Position numbers and translations under genes: made by a program. Under the pieces are notes generated by a model. The model did not search any database. It saw nothing but the letters and a program-made list of their open reading frames with translations, and was not told the origin of the DNA. From Nocardioides sp. PD653-B2 (lineage in GTDB: Bacteria > Actinomycetota > Actinomycetes > Propionibacteriales > Nocardioidaceae), in assembly GCF_002117935.1 (NCBI RefSeq), contig NZ_BDJE01000046.1, positions 1 through 42,957 on the forward strand: a stretch of DNA of 42,957 nt. Direction: 5' to 3'. Shown here piece after piece: positions 8,343-17,137 of this stretch. Position 1 is the stretch's first letter. Every line of letters starts with the position of its first letter.

Positions 8343-9535
8343 CAGTAGCCTCCCTCGGGGTGCAGGCGGAGCAGCGGCTGTCCGGGCGACACGAGGTCGC
8401 CGTCGTGGACCAGCCACTCGACGATCTCGCCGCCGTGGGCGGCGGTGATGCTGGTGCGGTCGCGCAGGCTCGCGACCTCGCCGATCGCGGCGCCCGCGGC
8501 GAGGACGTCGAGCGCCTCGGCCTCGGCGGAGATGTGGAACGTGCCCTTGATGGGGGACACGACCATCCGCCACGTCGGGGTGGTGTTGATGCCGGAGGCC
8601 TCGCCGTGCTTGGCGCAGAACTCGCGGGCGGCGTCGAGCTGGTCGGGCGTCTTGAGCGCGAACGTCTCGACGCCCTTGAGGGCGCGCTTGGCGATGCCGG
8701 TCAGGGTGCCCGCCGGCGGCATCTCGAGGATGCCGGTGACCCCGAGGTCCTCCATGGTCTCCAGGCAGAGGTCCCAGCGGACCGGGCTGGCGATCTGGCC
8801 GACGATCCGGGCGAGGACGTCGCGACCGTCGTGGATGACCTGGCCGTCGCGGTTGGAGATGACGCGGGTGCGCGGGTCGTGGGTCGAGACGGAGCGGGCC
8901 AGGGCGGCGAGGTGACCGACGGCCGGCTGCATGTGCTGGGTGTGGAAGGCGCCGGCCACGCTGAGCGGCATCAGCCGGGCCTTGGCCGGCGGGTCGGCGG
9001 CGAACGCGTCGAGCTGCTCGCGGGTGCCGGCGGCGACGATCTGGCCGGGCCCGTTGTCGTTGGCGGGGGTGAGGCCGTGCTTCTCGAGGGCCGCGAGGAT
9101 CTCGTCGCGGTCGCCGCCGAGGATCGCGGTCATGCCGGTGGGCGTCACGGCGGCGGCCTCGGCCATCGCCTTGCCGCGCTCGCGGACCAGCACCATCGCC
9201 TGCTCGGCGGTGATGACCCGGGCGCCCGCGGCCGCGGCGATCTCGCCGACACTGTGGCCGGCGACGGCACCGATCTGCTCGAAGGCGTCGCTGGGGTGCG
9301 GGAAGAGCTCGAGGGCGGTGACCAGGCCGGTCGCGACCAGCAGCGGCTGGGCGATCTCGGTCTGGCGGATCGTGTCGGCGTCGGCCTCGGTGCCGTAGTG
9401 CGCCAGGTCGATGCCGGCGACGGTGGACAGCCAGGAGAACCGGGAGGCGAAGGTCGGGTCCTCGAGCCAGGGCAGCAGGAAGCCGGGCGACTGGGCACCT
9501 TGGCCGGGAGCGACGATCACGAGCACGTCACCCAC
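8342..9535 (-). CDS. fabD: malonyl-CoA:ACP transacylase with C-terminal biotinyl/lipoyl-like domain
   Basis: Residues ~1-320 are a malonyl-CoA:ACP transacylase: APGQGAQSPG at the start, nucleophile S95 in GHSVGEIA and catalytic H198 in AGAFHTQHM. It loads malonate on ACP. At 397 aa it is longer than usual FabD (about 310). The extra ~74 residues (324-397) look like a biotin/lipoyl attachment barrel: VVSPIKGTFH, then GEIVEWLVHDGDLVSPGQPL. The normal EAMK acceptor motif aligns with ASLR, so the lysine is replaced by Arg358. GTG 9535 has no clear ribosome-binding site; GTG 9526 is also possible. First structural gene of the operon. Confidence 0.93.
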   Translation of the reverse strand: MGDVLVIVAPGQGAQSPGFLLPWLEDPTFASRFSWLSTVAGIDLAHYGTEADADTIRQTEIAQPLLVATGLVTALELFPHPSDAFEQIGAVAGHSVGEIAAAAGARVITAEQAMVLVRERGKAMAEAAAVTPTGMTAILGGDRDEILAALEKHGLTPANDNGPGQIVAAGTREQLDAFAADPPAKARLMPLSVAGAFHTQHMQPAVGHLAALARSVSTHDPRTRVISNRDGQVIHDGRDVLARIVGQIASPVRWDLCLETMEDLGVTGILEMPPAGTLTGIAKRALKGVETFALKTPDQLDAAREFCAKHGEASGINTTPTWRMVVSPIKGTFHISAEAEALDVLAAGAAIGEVASLRDRTSITAAHGGEIVEWLVHDGDLVSPGQPLLRLHPEGGY

Positions 9536-9594
9536 TCTGCCGCGCCCGGGGGTCGGACATCGCCTCCGGCGCCCACGAAATCACCGGGCGATTC

Positions 9595-9613
9595 TTTGTA
9601 GGAAACCTACAAA
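9595..9613. promoter_or_regulatory. 19-bp perfect palindrome, likely FasR operator
   Basis: TTTGTAGG-AAA-CCTACAAA is a perfect inverted repeat, 60-78 bp before the fabD start and overlapping the fasR stop codon (9607-9609). FasR of Streptomyces and Mycobacterium is known to bind the fab(D) promoter region. That this palindrome is its site is inference from position and symmetry. Confidence 0.65.
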
Positions 9614-10800
9614 ACACTGCGTCCCGACTGTCGGCCGAGCACGAGCGCGATCTCGAGGGTGAACGCGTCCCGGGCGTCGGTGGCGGAGAAGCCCGTGAGC
9701 TCGGCCGCCTGGCGCAGCCGGTAGCGGACCGTGTTCGGGTGCACGAAGAGGGTCCGGGCGGTCGCCTCCAGCGACGAGCCCTGCTCGAAGTAGGCCGAGA
9801 TCGTCTCGATCAGGGTGCCCCGGGCCTGCAGCAACGGCAGGTAGATCTCGTCGACCAGGTGCCGGCGGGCGTGGCCGTCGCCGGCCAGCGCGCGCTCCGG
9901 CAGGAGGTCGCTGCTGCGTACCGGTCGCGGGGCCTGCGGCCAGCCCGCGGCGGCCCGGTGCGCCGAGAGGGCGGCCCGGGCCGAGACGTGGGCCTGGCCG
10001 AGGTCACCGATCACCGGGCCGACGACCACAGGGCCGGCACCGAAGAGGTGCGCGACCGCGGCCGCGGCCGCGCGCGGCTCGGTGACGCCGCCGAGCACCA
10101 CGACCTGCCGGTCGCCCTGGACGGCGCAGAGCGCGTCCATGCCCGCGGCGCGCGCGGCGCGTCGTACCTCCTCGAAGGTGTCGGACTCGCGGCGGTCGGC
10201 CGCCACGCTGCCGAGGACCACCGCGACGTCGCCGCGCCCCGCCCAGCCGAGCGCGCTGGCGCGCGACAGGAGGGTCTCGTCGGCGTCCGAGCGGAGCACC
10301 GCATCGACGACGAGCGCCTCGAGGCGGGCGTCCCAGGCGCCGCGGACCTCCGCGGCCCGGGCGTAGACCTCGGCGGTCGCGAACGCGACCTCGCGGGCGT
10401 AGCGGAGCACGGCGCCCATCACCTCGGCGGCGTCCTCGGGGTCGAGGAGCTCCTCGACGTTGTTCTCCACGACGTCGATCGAGAGGCGGACCAGGTCGAC
10501 GGTCTGCTGGAGGTTGATGACGCCCGCGAGGGCGCGCGGGGCGGCACCGAAGACCGACGCGGCGAGGGCGGTGCCACCGGGAGCCGGCGCGTCACCGGCC
10601 TGCCGGTACCAGTCGACGAAGCTCCGGATGCCGGCCTGGACGATCTGGCCGACCCAGGAGCGGTCCTCCGCGCTGAGCTCCCGGAACCACGGCATGTCCT
10701 GCTCCATGCGCGCCATCGCGGCCGTGCTCAGCGCACCGGTCGCCCGCTGCAGGGCGTCGGCGGCCCGCTGGTGGGGGGACGCGCCGCTACGAGGGGGCAC
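9607..10800 (-). CDS. fasR: PucR-type regulator of fatty acid synthesis (FasR-like)
   Basis: The 397-aa regulator has a C-terminal helix-turn-helix of the PucR/CdaR kind (residues ~325-385: LEATARTLFVHPNTVRYRLR). Its N half contains NRSW-like AEDRSWVGQIVQAGI and LRQTVDLV-like QQTVDLVRLSIDVVE segments, as in Streptomyces FasR. FasR activates the fabD operon. It sits immediately upstream of fabD in the same direction, as in Streptomyces and in M. tuberculosis (Rv2242). GTG 10800 has no ribosome-binding site but lies 7 nt after a TAGCCT -10 box, suggesting a leaderless mRNA. Confidence 0.88.
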   Translation of the reverse strand: MPPRSGASPHQRAADALQRATGALSTAAMARMEQDMPWFRELSAEDRSWVGQIVQAGIRSFVDWYRQAGDAPAPGGTALAASVFGAAPRALAGVINLQQTVDLVRLSIDVVENNVEELLDPEDAAEVMGAVLRYAREVAFATAEVYARAAEVRGAWDARLEALVVDAVLRSDADETLLSRASALGWAGRGDVAVVLGSVAADRRESDTFEEVRRAARAAGMDALCAVQGDRQVVVLGGVTEPRAAAAAVAHLFGAGPVVVGPVIGDLGQAHVSARAALSAHRAAAGWPQAPRPVRSSDLLPERALAGDGHARRHLVDEIYLPLLQARGTLIETISAYFEQGSSLEATARTLFVHPNTVRYRLRQAAELTGFSATDARDAFTLEIALVLGRQSGRSVL

Positions 10801-10806
10801 CAGCCG

Positions 10807-10835
10807 AGGCTAGTGCACCGTGCACGCGGGTTAAA
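10807..10835 (-). promoter_or_regulatory. leaderless promoter of fasR
   Basis: On the minus strand TTTAAC (-35) is followed by a 17-nt spacer and TAGCCT (-10). The -10 lies at -12 to -7 relative to GTG 10800. The spacer contains GTGCACCGTGCAC (10813-10825), a near-perfect palindrome that could be an operator. Confidence 0.6.
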
Positions 10836-10920
10836 CCCCGGTAAATCAAGGGGATCCATGATCCGAACCGGAGGAACTAGTGATTGAATCGGCGTCTACG
10901 TCCATCATGGGGAGGCACCG

Positions 10921-11868
10921 GTGTCTGACCGGTACGACGTCCAGTTCGTCACCGTCCACGGCCATCGTCGCGCGTACGTGAAGACCGGGAGCGGCCCCGT
11001 CGTCCTCCTGCTCCACGGGCTGGGCTGCGACCACACGACGTGGGAGCCGGTGATCGAGTCGCTGAGCCGGCGCTACACCGTGGTCGCCCCGGACCTGCTC
11101 GGCCACGGCCGGTCGGACAAGCCCCGAGCCGACTACACGCTGGGCGGCTACGCCAACGGCATGCGCGACCTGATCACGGTCCTGGGGATCGACAAGGTCA
11201 CCGTGATCGGGCACAGCTTCGGCGGCGGTGTGGCCATGCAGTTCGCCTACCAGTTCCCCGAGCGGACCGAGCGGATGATGCTGGTCGCCTCCGGCGGCCT
11301 CGGGCCGGAGGTGAGCCCGGCCATCCGGGCCATCAGCACGCCCGGCTTCCACCAGGTGATGTCGGTGCTGACGTTGCCGGGCATCCGGCACGTGGGCCTG
11401 GCCGGCTTGCGGGCGCTGTCGGCCAGCCCGTGGAAGGTCACCCGTGACTTCGACGAGGTCGCGAACGTCTACGACTCCTTCAAGGACCCCCAGGCCCGGC
11501 ACGCGATCCGGCACGTCGTGCGCGCGGTCGTCGACTGGCAGGGCCAGATCGTCACCATGGCCGACCGGGCCTACCTCACCGAGGAGATGCCGATGTGGGT
11601 CGTGTGGGGCCGCGACGACCGGGTGATCCCGGTGCGGCACGCCAACTACGCCGCGGCGCTCGCGCCGAACGCGCGGGTCGAGGTGATCCCGAACGCCGGG
11701 CACTTCCCCCACAAGGACCACCCGCACCGGTTCGCCAAGATCGTGCACGAGTTCATCCGCACGACCGAGCCCGCGGCGTACAGCCGGGCGCGCTTCCGGG
11801 CGCTGCTGAAGGCCGGGCCGGCGCCGGACGCGCCGGTGCTGCACGCCGTGGAGGACTCAGCGGGCTAG
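10921..11868 (+). CDS. alpha/beta-fold hydrolase
   Basis: The 315-aa protein has the classical alpha/beta hydrolase motifs: LLLHGLGCDHTTW (oxyanion hole), PDLLGHGRSD, nucleophile elbow VIGHSFGGGV, acid in VWGRDDRVIP and catalytic His in NAGHFPHKDHP. Such sequences often hydrolyse esters or C-C bonds; the substrate is unknown. GTG 10921 follows GGAGG (10911-10915) by 5 nt. It is transcribed divergently from fasR, so a link to lipid metabolism is possible but unproven. The last ~40 residues are Ala/Pro-rich and probably disordered. Confidence 0.9.
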   Translation: MSDRYDVQFVTVHGHRRAYVKTGSGPVVLLLHGLGCDHTTWEPVIESLSRRYTVVAPDLLGHGRSDKPRADYTLGGYANGMRDLITVLGIDKVTVIGHSFGGGVAMQFAYQFPERTERMMLVASGGLGPEVSPAIRAISTPGFHQVMSVLTLPGIRHVGLAGLRALSASPWKVTRDFDEVANVYDSFKDPQARHAIRHVVRAVVDWQGQIVTMADRAYLTEEMPMWVVWGRDDRVIPVRHANYAAALAPNARVEVIPNAGHFPHKDHPHRFAKIVHEFIRTTEPAAYSRARFRALLKAGPAPDAPVLHAVEDSAG

Positions 11869-11926
11869 CGCCCCGGCGGTCGAGGATGTTGCGCAGCAAC
11901 CGTCTCGAAACCCCGGAGGACGACGA

Positions 11927-11952
11927 AGGGCGGTGACCGTGGTCACCGCCCT
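11927..11952. terminator. bidirectional hairpin terminator
   Basis: AGGGCGGTGACC (11927-11938) pairs perfectly with GGTCACCGCCCT (11941-11952). It lies between the convergent hydrolase and aceE genes and could serve both. Confidence 0.8.
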
Positions 11953-11965
11953 CGTTCGTCTCACC

Positions 11966-12024
11966 GGGTCTCGACACGCGGGTCGCGACGTCGCAGGCTC
12001 AGTCGCGCCGCTCGCTCGACCACC
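11966..12024. repeat. Nocardioides-type intergenic repeat
   Basis: On the minus strand the element runs GGTGGTCGAGCGAGCG, a GC-rich core, then GTCGAGACCC. A half copy (CGTCTCGAAACCCC) lies at 11901-11914. Related copies are at 3857-3878 and 42917-42957. No open frame is present in 11869-12051 apart from the repeat and terminator. Confidence 0.6.
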
Positions 12025-12051
12025 ATCAGCCGATCCGCTGCCGCGTCCCGG

Positions 12052-14853
12052 CTAGGCGTCTCCGCCCTCCTGCTTGACTCCGGAGACGGCCGTGGGGTCG
12101 TCGATCCGGTACTTCGCGAAGGCCTCCTCGACCTTGGACCGCTCGATCTGACCGGCGTCGGCGAGGGCCTGCAGCGTCTGCACGACCACCGACTCGGCGT
12201 CGATGTGGAAGAAGCGGCGCGCGGCCGGGCGGGTGTCGGCGAAGCCGAAGCCGTCCGCGCCGAGCACCCGGTAGTCCGCCGGCACCCAGCGGGCGATCTG
12301 GAGGGGTACGGCGCGCATGAAGTCCGACACCGCGACGACCGGGCCCGGGGCACCGGCCAGCTTGTCGGTGACGTACGCCGTGCGCGGGCTCTCACCCGGG
12401 TGGAGCAGGTTCCACTCCTCGGCGGCGACCGCGTCGCGGGCGAGCTCGTTCCACGACGTCACCGACCAGGTGTCGGCCCGGACGCCCCACTCCTCGGCGA
12501 GCATCTCCTGCGCCTTCTTGATCCACGGGTAGCCGACACCGGACGCGAGCAGCTGGACGCGCGGCCCGTCACCCCCGCCGGAGACGTCGGGAGCCGACGA
12601 GACGTGGTGGATGCCCTTGAGGATCCCCTCGACGTCGACGTCCTCGGGCTCGGCCGGCTGCGCGACCGGCTCGTTGTAGACCGTCATGTAGAAGATGACG
12701 TTCTCGGCGTCCTCGCCGTACATCCGCTCGAGACCCGACCGCATCACGTGGCCGACCTCGTAGGCGAACGCGGGGTCGTAGTGCACCACCGCTGGGTTGG
12801 TCGCCGCGAGGAGCGGCGAGTGGCCGTCGGCGTGCTGGAGGCCCTCGCCGGTCAGGGTGGTGCGTCCGGCCGTGGCGCCGATCAGGAAGCCGCGGGCCAG
12901 CTGGTCGGCCATCGCCCAGATCGAGTCGCCGGTGCGCTGGAAGCCGAACATCGAGTAGAAGATGTAGAACGGGATCATGTGCTCGCCGTGGGTGGAGTAC
13001 GCCGAGCCCGCGGCCGTCGCGGAGGCCATCGCGCCGGCCTCCGAGATGCCCTCGTGGAGCATCTGGCCCTGCGCCGACTCCTTGTAGGAGAGCAACATAT
13101 TGCGGTCGACCGAGTCGTACTGCTGGCCGCCCGGGTTGTAGACCTTCGCGCTCGGGAACATCGCGTCCATGCCGAAGGTGCGGTACTCGTCGGGCGCGAT
13201 CGGCACGATCCGCTTGCCGATCTCCGGGTCCTTCATCCAGTCCCGGAGCAGGCGGACGGCGGCCATCGTGGTGGCGATGGAGTTCTTGCCGGAGCCCTGC
13301 TTGAGCACCTTGTACATGTCGTCGCCGGGGAGCGTCAGGTTCTTGGCCCGCACCACGCGCTTCGGCAGCGAGCCGCCCAGCTGCTTGCGGCGGTCGAGCA
13401 TGTACTCGATCTCCGGGGCGTTGGGGCCCGGGTGGAAGAACGGCGCGCCACCGGTCTCCTCGTAGGAGCGCTCGAGGTCGCGGTCGGAGATCGGCAGGTA
13501 GAGGCGGTCCCGGAACTTCTTGAGGTCGTCCTGGGTCAGCTTCTTCATCTGGTGGGTGGCGTTCTTGCCCTCCAGTGCGTCGATCGTCCAGCCCTTGATC
13601 GTCTTCGCGAGGATCACGGTCGGCTGCCCGACGTGCTTGGTGGCGGCGTCGAACGCGGCGTACACCTTGCGGTAGTCGTGGCCACCGCGCGGCAGCTTCT
13701 CGATCTGCTGGTCGCTCATGTGCTCGACCATCTTGCGCAGCCGCGGGTCGTCGCCGAAGAAGTTCTCGCGCACGTAGGCGCCGTCCTCGACCGAGTAGGT
13801 CTGGAACGCGCCGTCGGGGGTGGTGTTCATCTTGTTGACGAGCACGCCGTCGACGTCGCGGGCCAGGAGCGGGTCCCAGCCCTGGCCCCACACGACCTTG
13901 ATGACGTTCCAGCCGGCACCGCGGAAGTTGGCCTCGAGCTCCTGGATGATCTTGCCGTTGCCGGTGACCGGCCCGTCGAGCTGCTGCAGGTTGCAGTTGA
14001 TGACCCAGGTGAGGTTGTCGAGCTCCTCACGGGCGGCGATCCGGATCGCACCGAGCGACTCGGGCTCGGCCATCTCGCCGTCGCCCAGAAACGCCCAGAC
14101 GTGCTGGTCGCTGGTGTCCTTGATGCCGCGGTTGGCCAGGTAGCGGTTGAAGCGGGCCTGGTAGATCGAGTTGATGCCGGTGAGGCCCATGGAGACCGTC
14201 GGGAACTCCCAGAACTCCGGCATCAGCCGGGGGTGCGGGTACGATGAGAGCCCGGCGTGCGGGCCGTGCTGGACCTCCTGGCGGAAGCGGTAGAGCTGCT
14301 CCTCGGTCAGGCGGCCCTCGAGGAAGGCCCGGGCGTAGATGCCGGGGGAGGCGTGGCCCTGGATGTAGATCTGGTCGCCGCCGCCGGGCGCGTCCTTGCC
14401 GCGGAAGAAGTGGTTGAAGCCGACCTCGTAGAGGCTCGCCGAGGACTGGTAGGTCGCGATGTGGCCGCCGACCTCCAGGCCCTTGCGGTTGGCGCTGGAC
14501 ACCATGACCGCGGCGTTCCACCGGATGAACGCGCGGATCCGGCGCTCGGCGTCCTCGTCACCGGGGAACCAGGGTTCGCGCTCGGGCGGGATGGTGTTGA
14601 TGTAGTCGGTGCTGCGCAGGGCGGGCACGCCGACCTGCATCTCGCGCGCACGTTCGAGCAGGCGGAGCATGACGTAGCGGGCGCGTTCGCGGCCTCGCTC
14701 GTCGACAAGGGAGTCGAAGGAGTCGATCCAGTCGTTGGTCTCGTCCGGGTCGATGTCGGGCAGCTGGGTGGGCAGACCTTCGTGGATGACGGTCGGGATG
14801 ACGCCGCTCCGCTTGTTGTCCGTGCCAGAAGTGGGGGTCGGTTCTTCAGTCAC
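12052..14853 (-). CDS. aceE: pyruvate dehydrogenase E1, homodimeric type
   Basis: The 933-aa protein is the E1 component of the pyruvate dehydrogenase complex. It decarboxylates pyruvate using thiamine diphosphate and passes the acetyl group to lipoyl-E2, supplying acetyl-CoA. The ThDP-binding motif is GDGEMAEPESLGAI, ending in NCNLQQLDGPV. Upstream are conserved E1 segments WNAAVMVSSANRKG and GGGDQIYIQGHASPG; the transketolase-like central domain has EGISEAGAMAS and AGRTTLTGEGLQH. Length matches actinobacterial AceE. GTG 14853 lacks a strong ribosome-binding site. E2/E3 genes are not in the window. It lies beside fasR/fab as in M. tuberculosis. Confidence 0.97.
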   Translation of the reverse strand: MTEEPTPTSGTDNKRSGVIPTVIHEGLPTQLPDIDPDETNDWIDSFDSLVDERGRERARYVMLRLLERAREMQVGVPALRSTDYINTIPPEREPWFPGDEDAERRIRAFIRWNAAVMVSSANRKGLEVGGHIATYQSSASLYEVGFNHFFRGKDAPGGGDQIYIQGHASPGIYARAFLEGRLTEEQLYRFRQEVQHGPHAGLSSYPHPRLMPEFWEFPTVSMGLTGINSIYQARFNRYLANRGIKDTSDQHVWAFLGDGEMAEPESLGAIRIAAREELDNLTWVINCNLQQLDGPVTGNGKIIQELEANFRGAGWNVIKVVWGQGWDPLLARDVDGVLVNKMNTTPDGAFQTYSVEDGAYVRENFFGDDPRLRKMVEHMSDQQIEKLPRGGHDYRKVYAAFDAATKHVGQPTVILAKTIKGWTIDALEGKNATHQMKKLTQDDLKKFRDRLYLPISDRDLERSYEETGGAPFFHPGPNAPEIEYMLDRRKQLGGSLPKRVVRAKNLTLPGDDMYKVLKQGSGKNSIATTMAAVRLLRDWMKDPEIGKRIVPIAPDEYRTFGMDAMFPSAKVYNPGGQQYDSVDRNMLLSYKESAQGQMLHEGISEAGAMASATAAGSAYSTHGEHMIPFYIFYSMFGFQRTGDSIWAMADQLARGFLIGATAGRTTLTGEGLQHADGHSPLLAATNPAVVHYDPAFAYEVGHVMRSGLERMYGEDAENVIFYMTVYNEPVAQPAEPEDVDVEGILKGIHHVSSAPDVSGGGDGPRVQLLASGVGYPWIKKAQEMLAEEWGVRADTWSVTSWNELARDAVAAEEWNLLHPGESPRTAYVTDKLAGAPGPVVAVSDFMRAVPLQIARWVPADYRVLGADGFGFADTRPAARRFFHIDAESVVVQTLQALADAGQIERSKVEEAFAKYRIDDPTAVSGVKQEGGDA

Positions 14854-15059
14854 CTGCTCATCGTCGCACGGTCCCGGGAGGCAGGGAATTTACCCACGGG
14901 TAGGTCCACCGGGTGGGCGCGCCGGAGCGCTTGCTGGGGACGTTCCTGTGGACGCGGGTTGCGCCCCTGCCGGAACTCCGGTGGACTACTCCCCAACTTG
15001 TACGCCGGGGGACCGGCGCGCGACCGTGCGAGATCACAGCCAGACATGGAGGCGGAAAC
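14854..15059. promoter_or_regulatory. divergent promoter region aceE / DUF3052
   Basis: No gene is seen in these 206 bases. On the minus strand TAAATT (14892-14887) could be the aceE -10, giving a short leader. It overlaps the inverted repeat TACCC-AC-GGGTA (14891-14902), a candidate operator. On the plus strand GGAGG (15048-15052) is the DUF3052 ribosome-binding site. Confidence 0.4.
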
Positions 15060-15503
15060 TTGAGCTCGACCGCGGGTGGCGGGTCCACCCAGACAGACGG
15101 ACCCACTGCGGGCCCGGCCGACCGACTGGGCTTCACGTCCGGGATGGTCGTCCAGGAGATGGGCTGGGACAGCGACACCGACGACGAGCTCCGGGTCGCG
15201 ATCGAGGACCGCATCGACGCCGACATGGTGGACGGCGACTACGGCAACGTGGTCGACGCCGTCGTGCTGTGGTGGCGCGACGAGGACGGCGACCTGGTCG
15301 ACGGACTCGTGGACGCGTTGACCGACCTGGTGGGCGGTGGCCAGATCTGGCTCCTCACGCCGAAGGTCGGACGGCCCAACGCGGTCGACCCCGCCGACAT
15401 CGCCGAGGCCGCACCGATCGCGGGCCTCTCCCAGACGACGACGGCCGCGGTCAGCAAGGACTGGTCGGCGACCCGGCTGGTCGCTCCGAAGACGCCCGCG
15501 TAG
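15060..15503 (+). CDS. DUF3052 family protein
   Basis: The 147-aa acidic protein matches DUF3052: PADRLGFTSGMVVQEMGW, DDELR.AIEDR, VLWWRDEDGDL and IWLLTPKVGR, ending in SATRLVAPK. The family is conserved in Actinobacteria, including Rv2239c next to aceE in M. tuberculosis, but its function is unknown. TTG 15060 is chosen because GGAGG sits 7 nt before it and because the family starts close to this point (SSTAG...). An upstream in-frame extension to 14913 is open but lacks a ribosome-binding site and is not family-like. Confidence 0.85.
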   Translation: MSSTAGGGSTQTDGPTAGPADRLGFTSGMVVQEMGWDSDTDDELRVAIEDRIDADMVDGDYGNVVDAVVLWWRDEDGDLVDGLVDALTDLVGGGQIWLLTPKVGRPNAVDPADIAEAAPIAGLSQTTTAAVSKDWSATRLVAPKTPA

Positions 15504-15506
15504 CGT
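15501..15506 (+). promoter_or_regulatory. -10 box of leaderless acyl-CoA ligase gene
   Basis: TAGCGT lies at -13 to -8 relative to GTG 15514. Its first three bases are the stop codon of the DUF3052 gene. No ribosome-binding site precedes GTG 15514. Confidence 0.45.
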
Positions 15507-15513
15507 CTGCGCC

Positions 15514-17127
15514 GTGCTCTCGGACCTCTTCCAGAAGACTCTGGCCGGCGCCGCGGCGACCGGCACCACCCTCAAGGTGCTCGGCGAGGCAGGTGTCATC
15601 CGCCCGCACCACCCGGTCGCGCTGGCCCGCGCCGCGAAGACGCTCAAGGACTGGGGCACCGGCCCCGCGGGCGGTTTCGCGGCGGCCGCGCTGCTCGACC
15701 CCCGTCGTACCGCCGTGGTCGACGAGCTCGGGTCGCTCACCTTCGACGAGATGCACCGCCGCTCCAACGCGCTGGCGCGCGGCCTGGCCGACCTGGGTGT
15801 GGGCGAGGGCGGCAGCGTGGCGCTGATGTGTCGCAACCACCGCGGGTTCGTCGACGCGAGCATCGCGACCGCCAAGCTCGGCGCCGACATCCTCTACCTC
15901 AACACCGCCTTCGCCGGACCCCAGCTGGTCGACGTGCTCGAGCGGGAGAAGCCGACCGTCGTCGTGCACGACGAGGAGTTCACGCAGCTGCTGGCGAAGG
16001 CCGACGTCGGTACGTCGGTGCTCGCGTGGACCGACGGCGAGCCCGAGGGGCCGACCCTCGAGTCGCTCATCGCGGACAACCCCGACGACGACGTGGAGCC
16101 CGCCGGGACCCACGGGCGGATCGTGATCCTGACGTCGGGGACGACGGGCACGCCCAAGGGCGCACCGCGCAGCGAGGCCGGGATCGACGCGGCCGTCTCG
16201 CTGCTCTCCCGGATGCCGCTCCGGTACGGCTGGCGCACCCACATCGCCGCCCCGCTCTTCCACACCTGGGGCTTCGCCCACCTCGCGCTCTCGATGCTGC
16301 TCGGGTCCACCATCGTGCTGCGGCGCAAGTTCGACCCCGAGGGCTGCCTGGAGGTCACCCAGCAGGAGAAGTGCGACTCGCTCGTGGTGATCCCGGTGAT
16401 GCTGCAGCGGATCATGGCGCTGCCCGAGAAGACACTGAAGTCCTACGACCTGAGCAGGGTGAAGGTCGTCGCGTCGTCCGGCTCGGCGCTGCCCGGTGAC
16501 CTCGCGACCGACTGGATGGACCACTTCGGCGACAACCTCTACAACATCTACGGCTCGACCGAGGTCGCCTACGCGTCGATCGCCAACCCCGTGGATCTCC
16601 GCGAGGCGCCGTCGGCGGCGGGCAAGCCGCCGTACGCGACGGTCGTGAAGATCCTCGGCCCGGACGGCAAGGAGCTGCCGCCGGGGGAGACCGGGCGGAT
16701 CTTCGTCGGCAACGGCCTGCTCTTCGAGGGCTACACCGGCGGCGGCCACAAGGAGATCGTCGACGGGCTGATGTCGACCGGCGACGTCGGCCGCTTCGAC
16801 GAGAACGGCCGTCTCCACGTCGAGGGCCGCGACGACGAGATGATCGTGTCGGGCGGTGAGAACGTCTTCCCCAAGGAGGTCGAGGACACCCTCATGCGCC
16901 ACGACGCCGTCGTCGAGGTGGCCGCGGTCGGCGTCGACGACCCCGACTTCGGCAAGCGGCTGCGGGCGTTCGTGGTGGTCAACGGCGACGTCACGGAGGA
17001 CGAGCTGAAGGCTCACGTCAAGGACAACCTGGCCCGTTACAAGGTGCCGCGCGACATCGTCTTCCTCGACGAGCTGCCCCGCAACGCGACGGGCAAGGTG
17101 CTCAAGCGGGACCTCGACACTGAGTGA
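15514..17127 (+). CDS. AMP-binding acyl-CoA synthetase
   Basis: The 537-aa ANL-superfamily enzyme activates a carboxylic acid to acyl-AMP and then acyl-CoA. Motifs: P-loop ILTSGTTGTPKGAP, IYGSTEVAYAS, STGDVGRFDENG, GRDDEMIVSGGENVFPKE and the catalytic Lys segment NATGKVLKRDL. The first ~60 residues are a helical extension before the adenylation domain. The substrate is probably a medium or long-chain fatty acid, by resemblance only. The start is 10 nt after the DUF3052 stop, with no ribosome-binding site, consistent with leaderless translation. Confidence 0.92.
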   Translation: MLSDLFQKTLAGAAATGTTLKVLGEAGVIRPHHPVALARAAKTLKDWGTGPAGGFAAAALLDPRRTAVVDELGSLTFDEMHRRSNALARGLADLGVGEGGSVALMCRNHRGFVDASIATAKLGADILYLNTAFAGPQLVDVLEREKPTVVVHDEEFTQLLAKADVGTSVLAWTDGEPEGPTLESLIADNPDDDVEPAGTHGRIVILTSGTTGTPKGAPRSEAGIDAAVSLLSRMPLRYGWRTHIAAPLFHTWGFAHLALSMLLGSTIVLRRKFDPEGCLEVTQQEKCDSLVVIPVMLQRIMALPEKTLKSYDLSRVKVVASSGSALPGDLATDWMDHFGDNLYNIYGSTEVAYASIANPVDLREAPSAAGKPPYATVVKILGPDGKELPPGETGRIFVGNGLLFEGYTGGGHKEIVDGLMSTGDVGRFDENGRLHVEGRDDEMIVSGGENVFPKEVEDTLMRHDAVVEVAAVGVDDPDFGKRLRAFVVVNGDVTEDELKAHVKDNLARYKVPRDIVFLDELPRNATGKVLKRDLDTE

Positions 17128-17137
17128 AGGCCGGTCG

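Noticed and set aside
12205..14247. 680-aa open frame antisense to aceE
   Set aside because: It is a shadow frame of a highly conserved gene with no recognisable fold.
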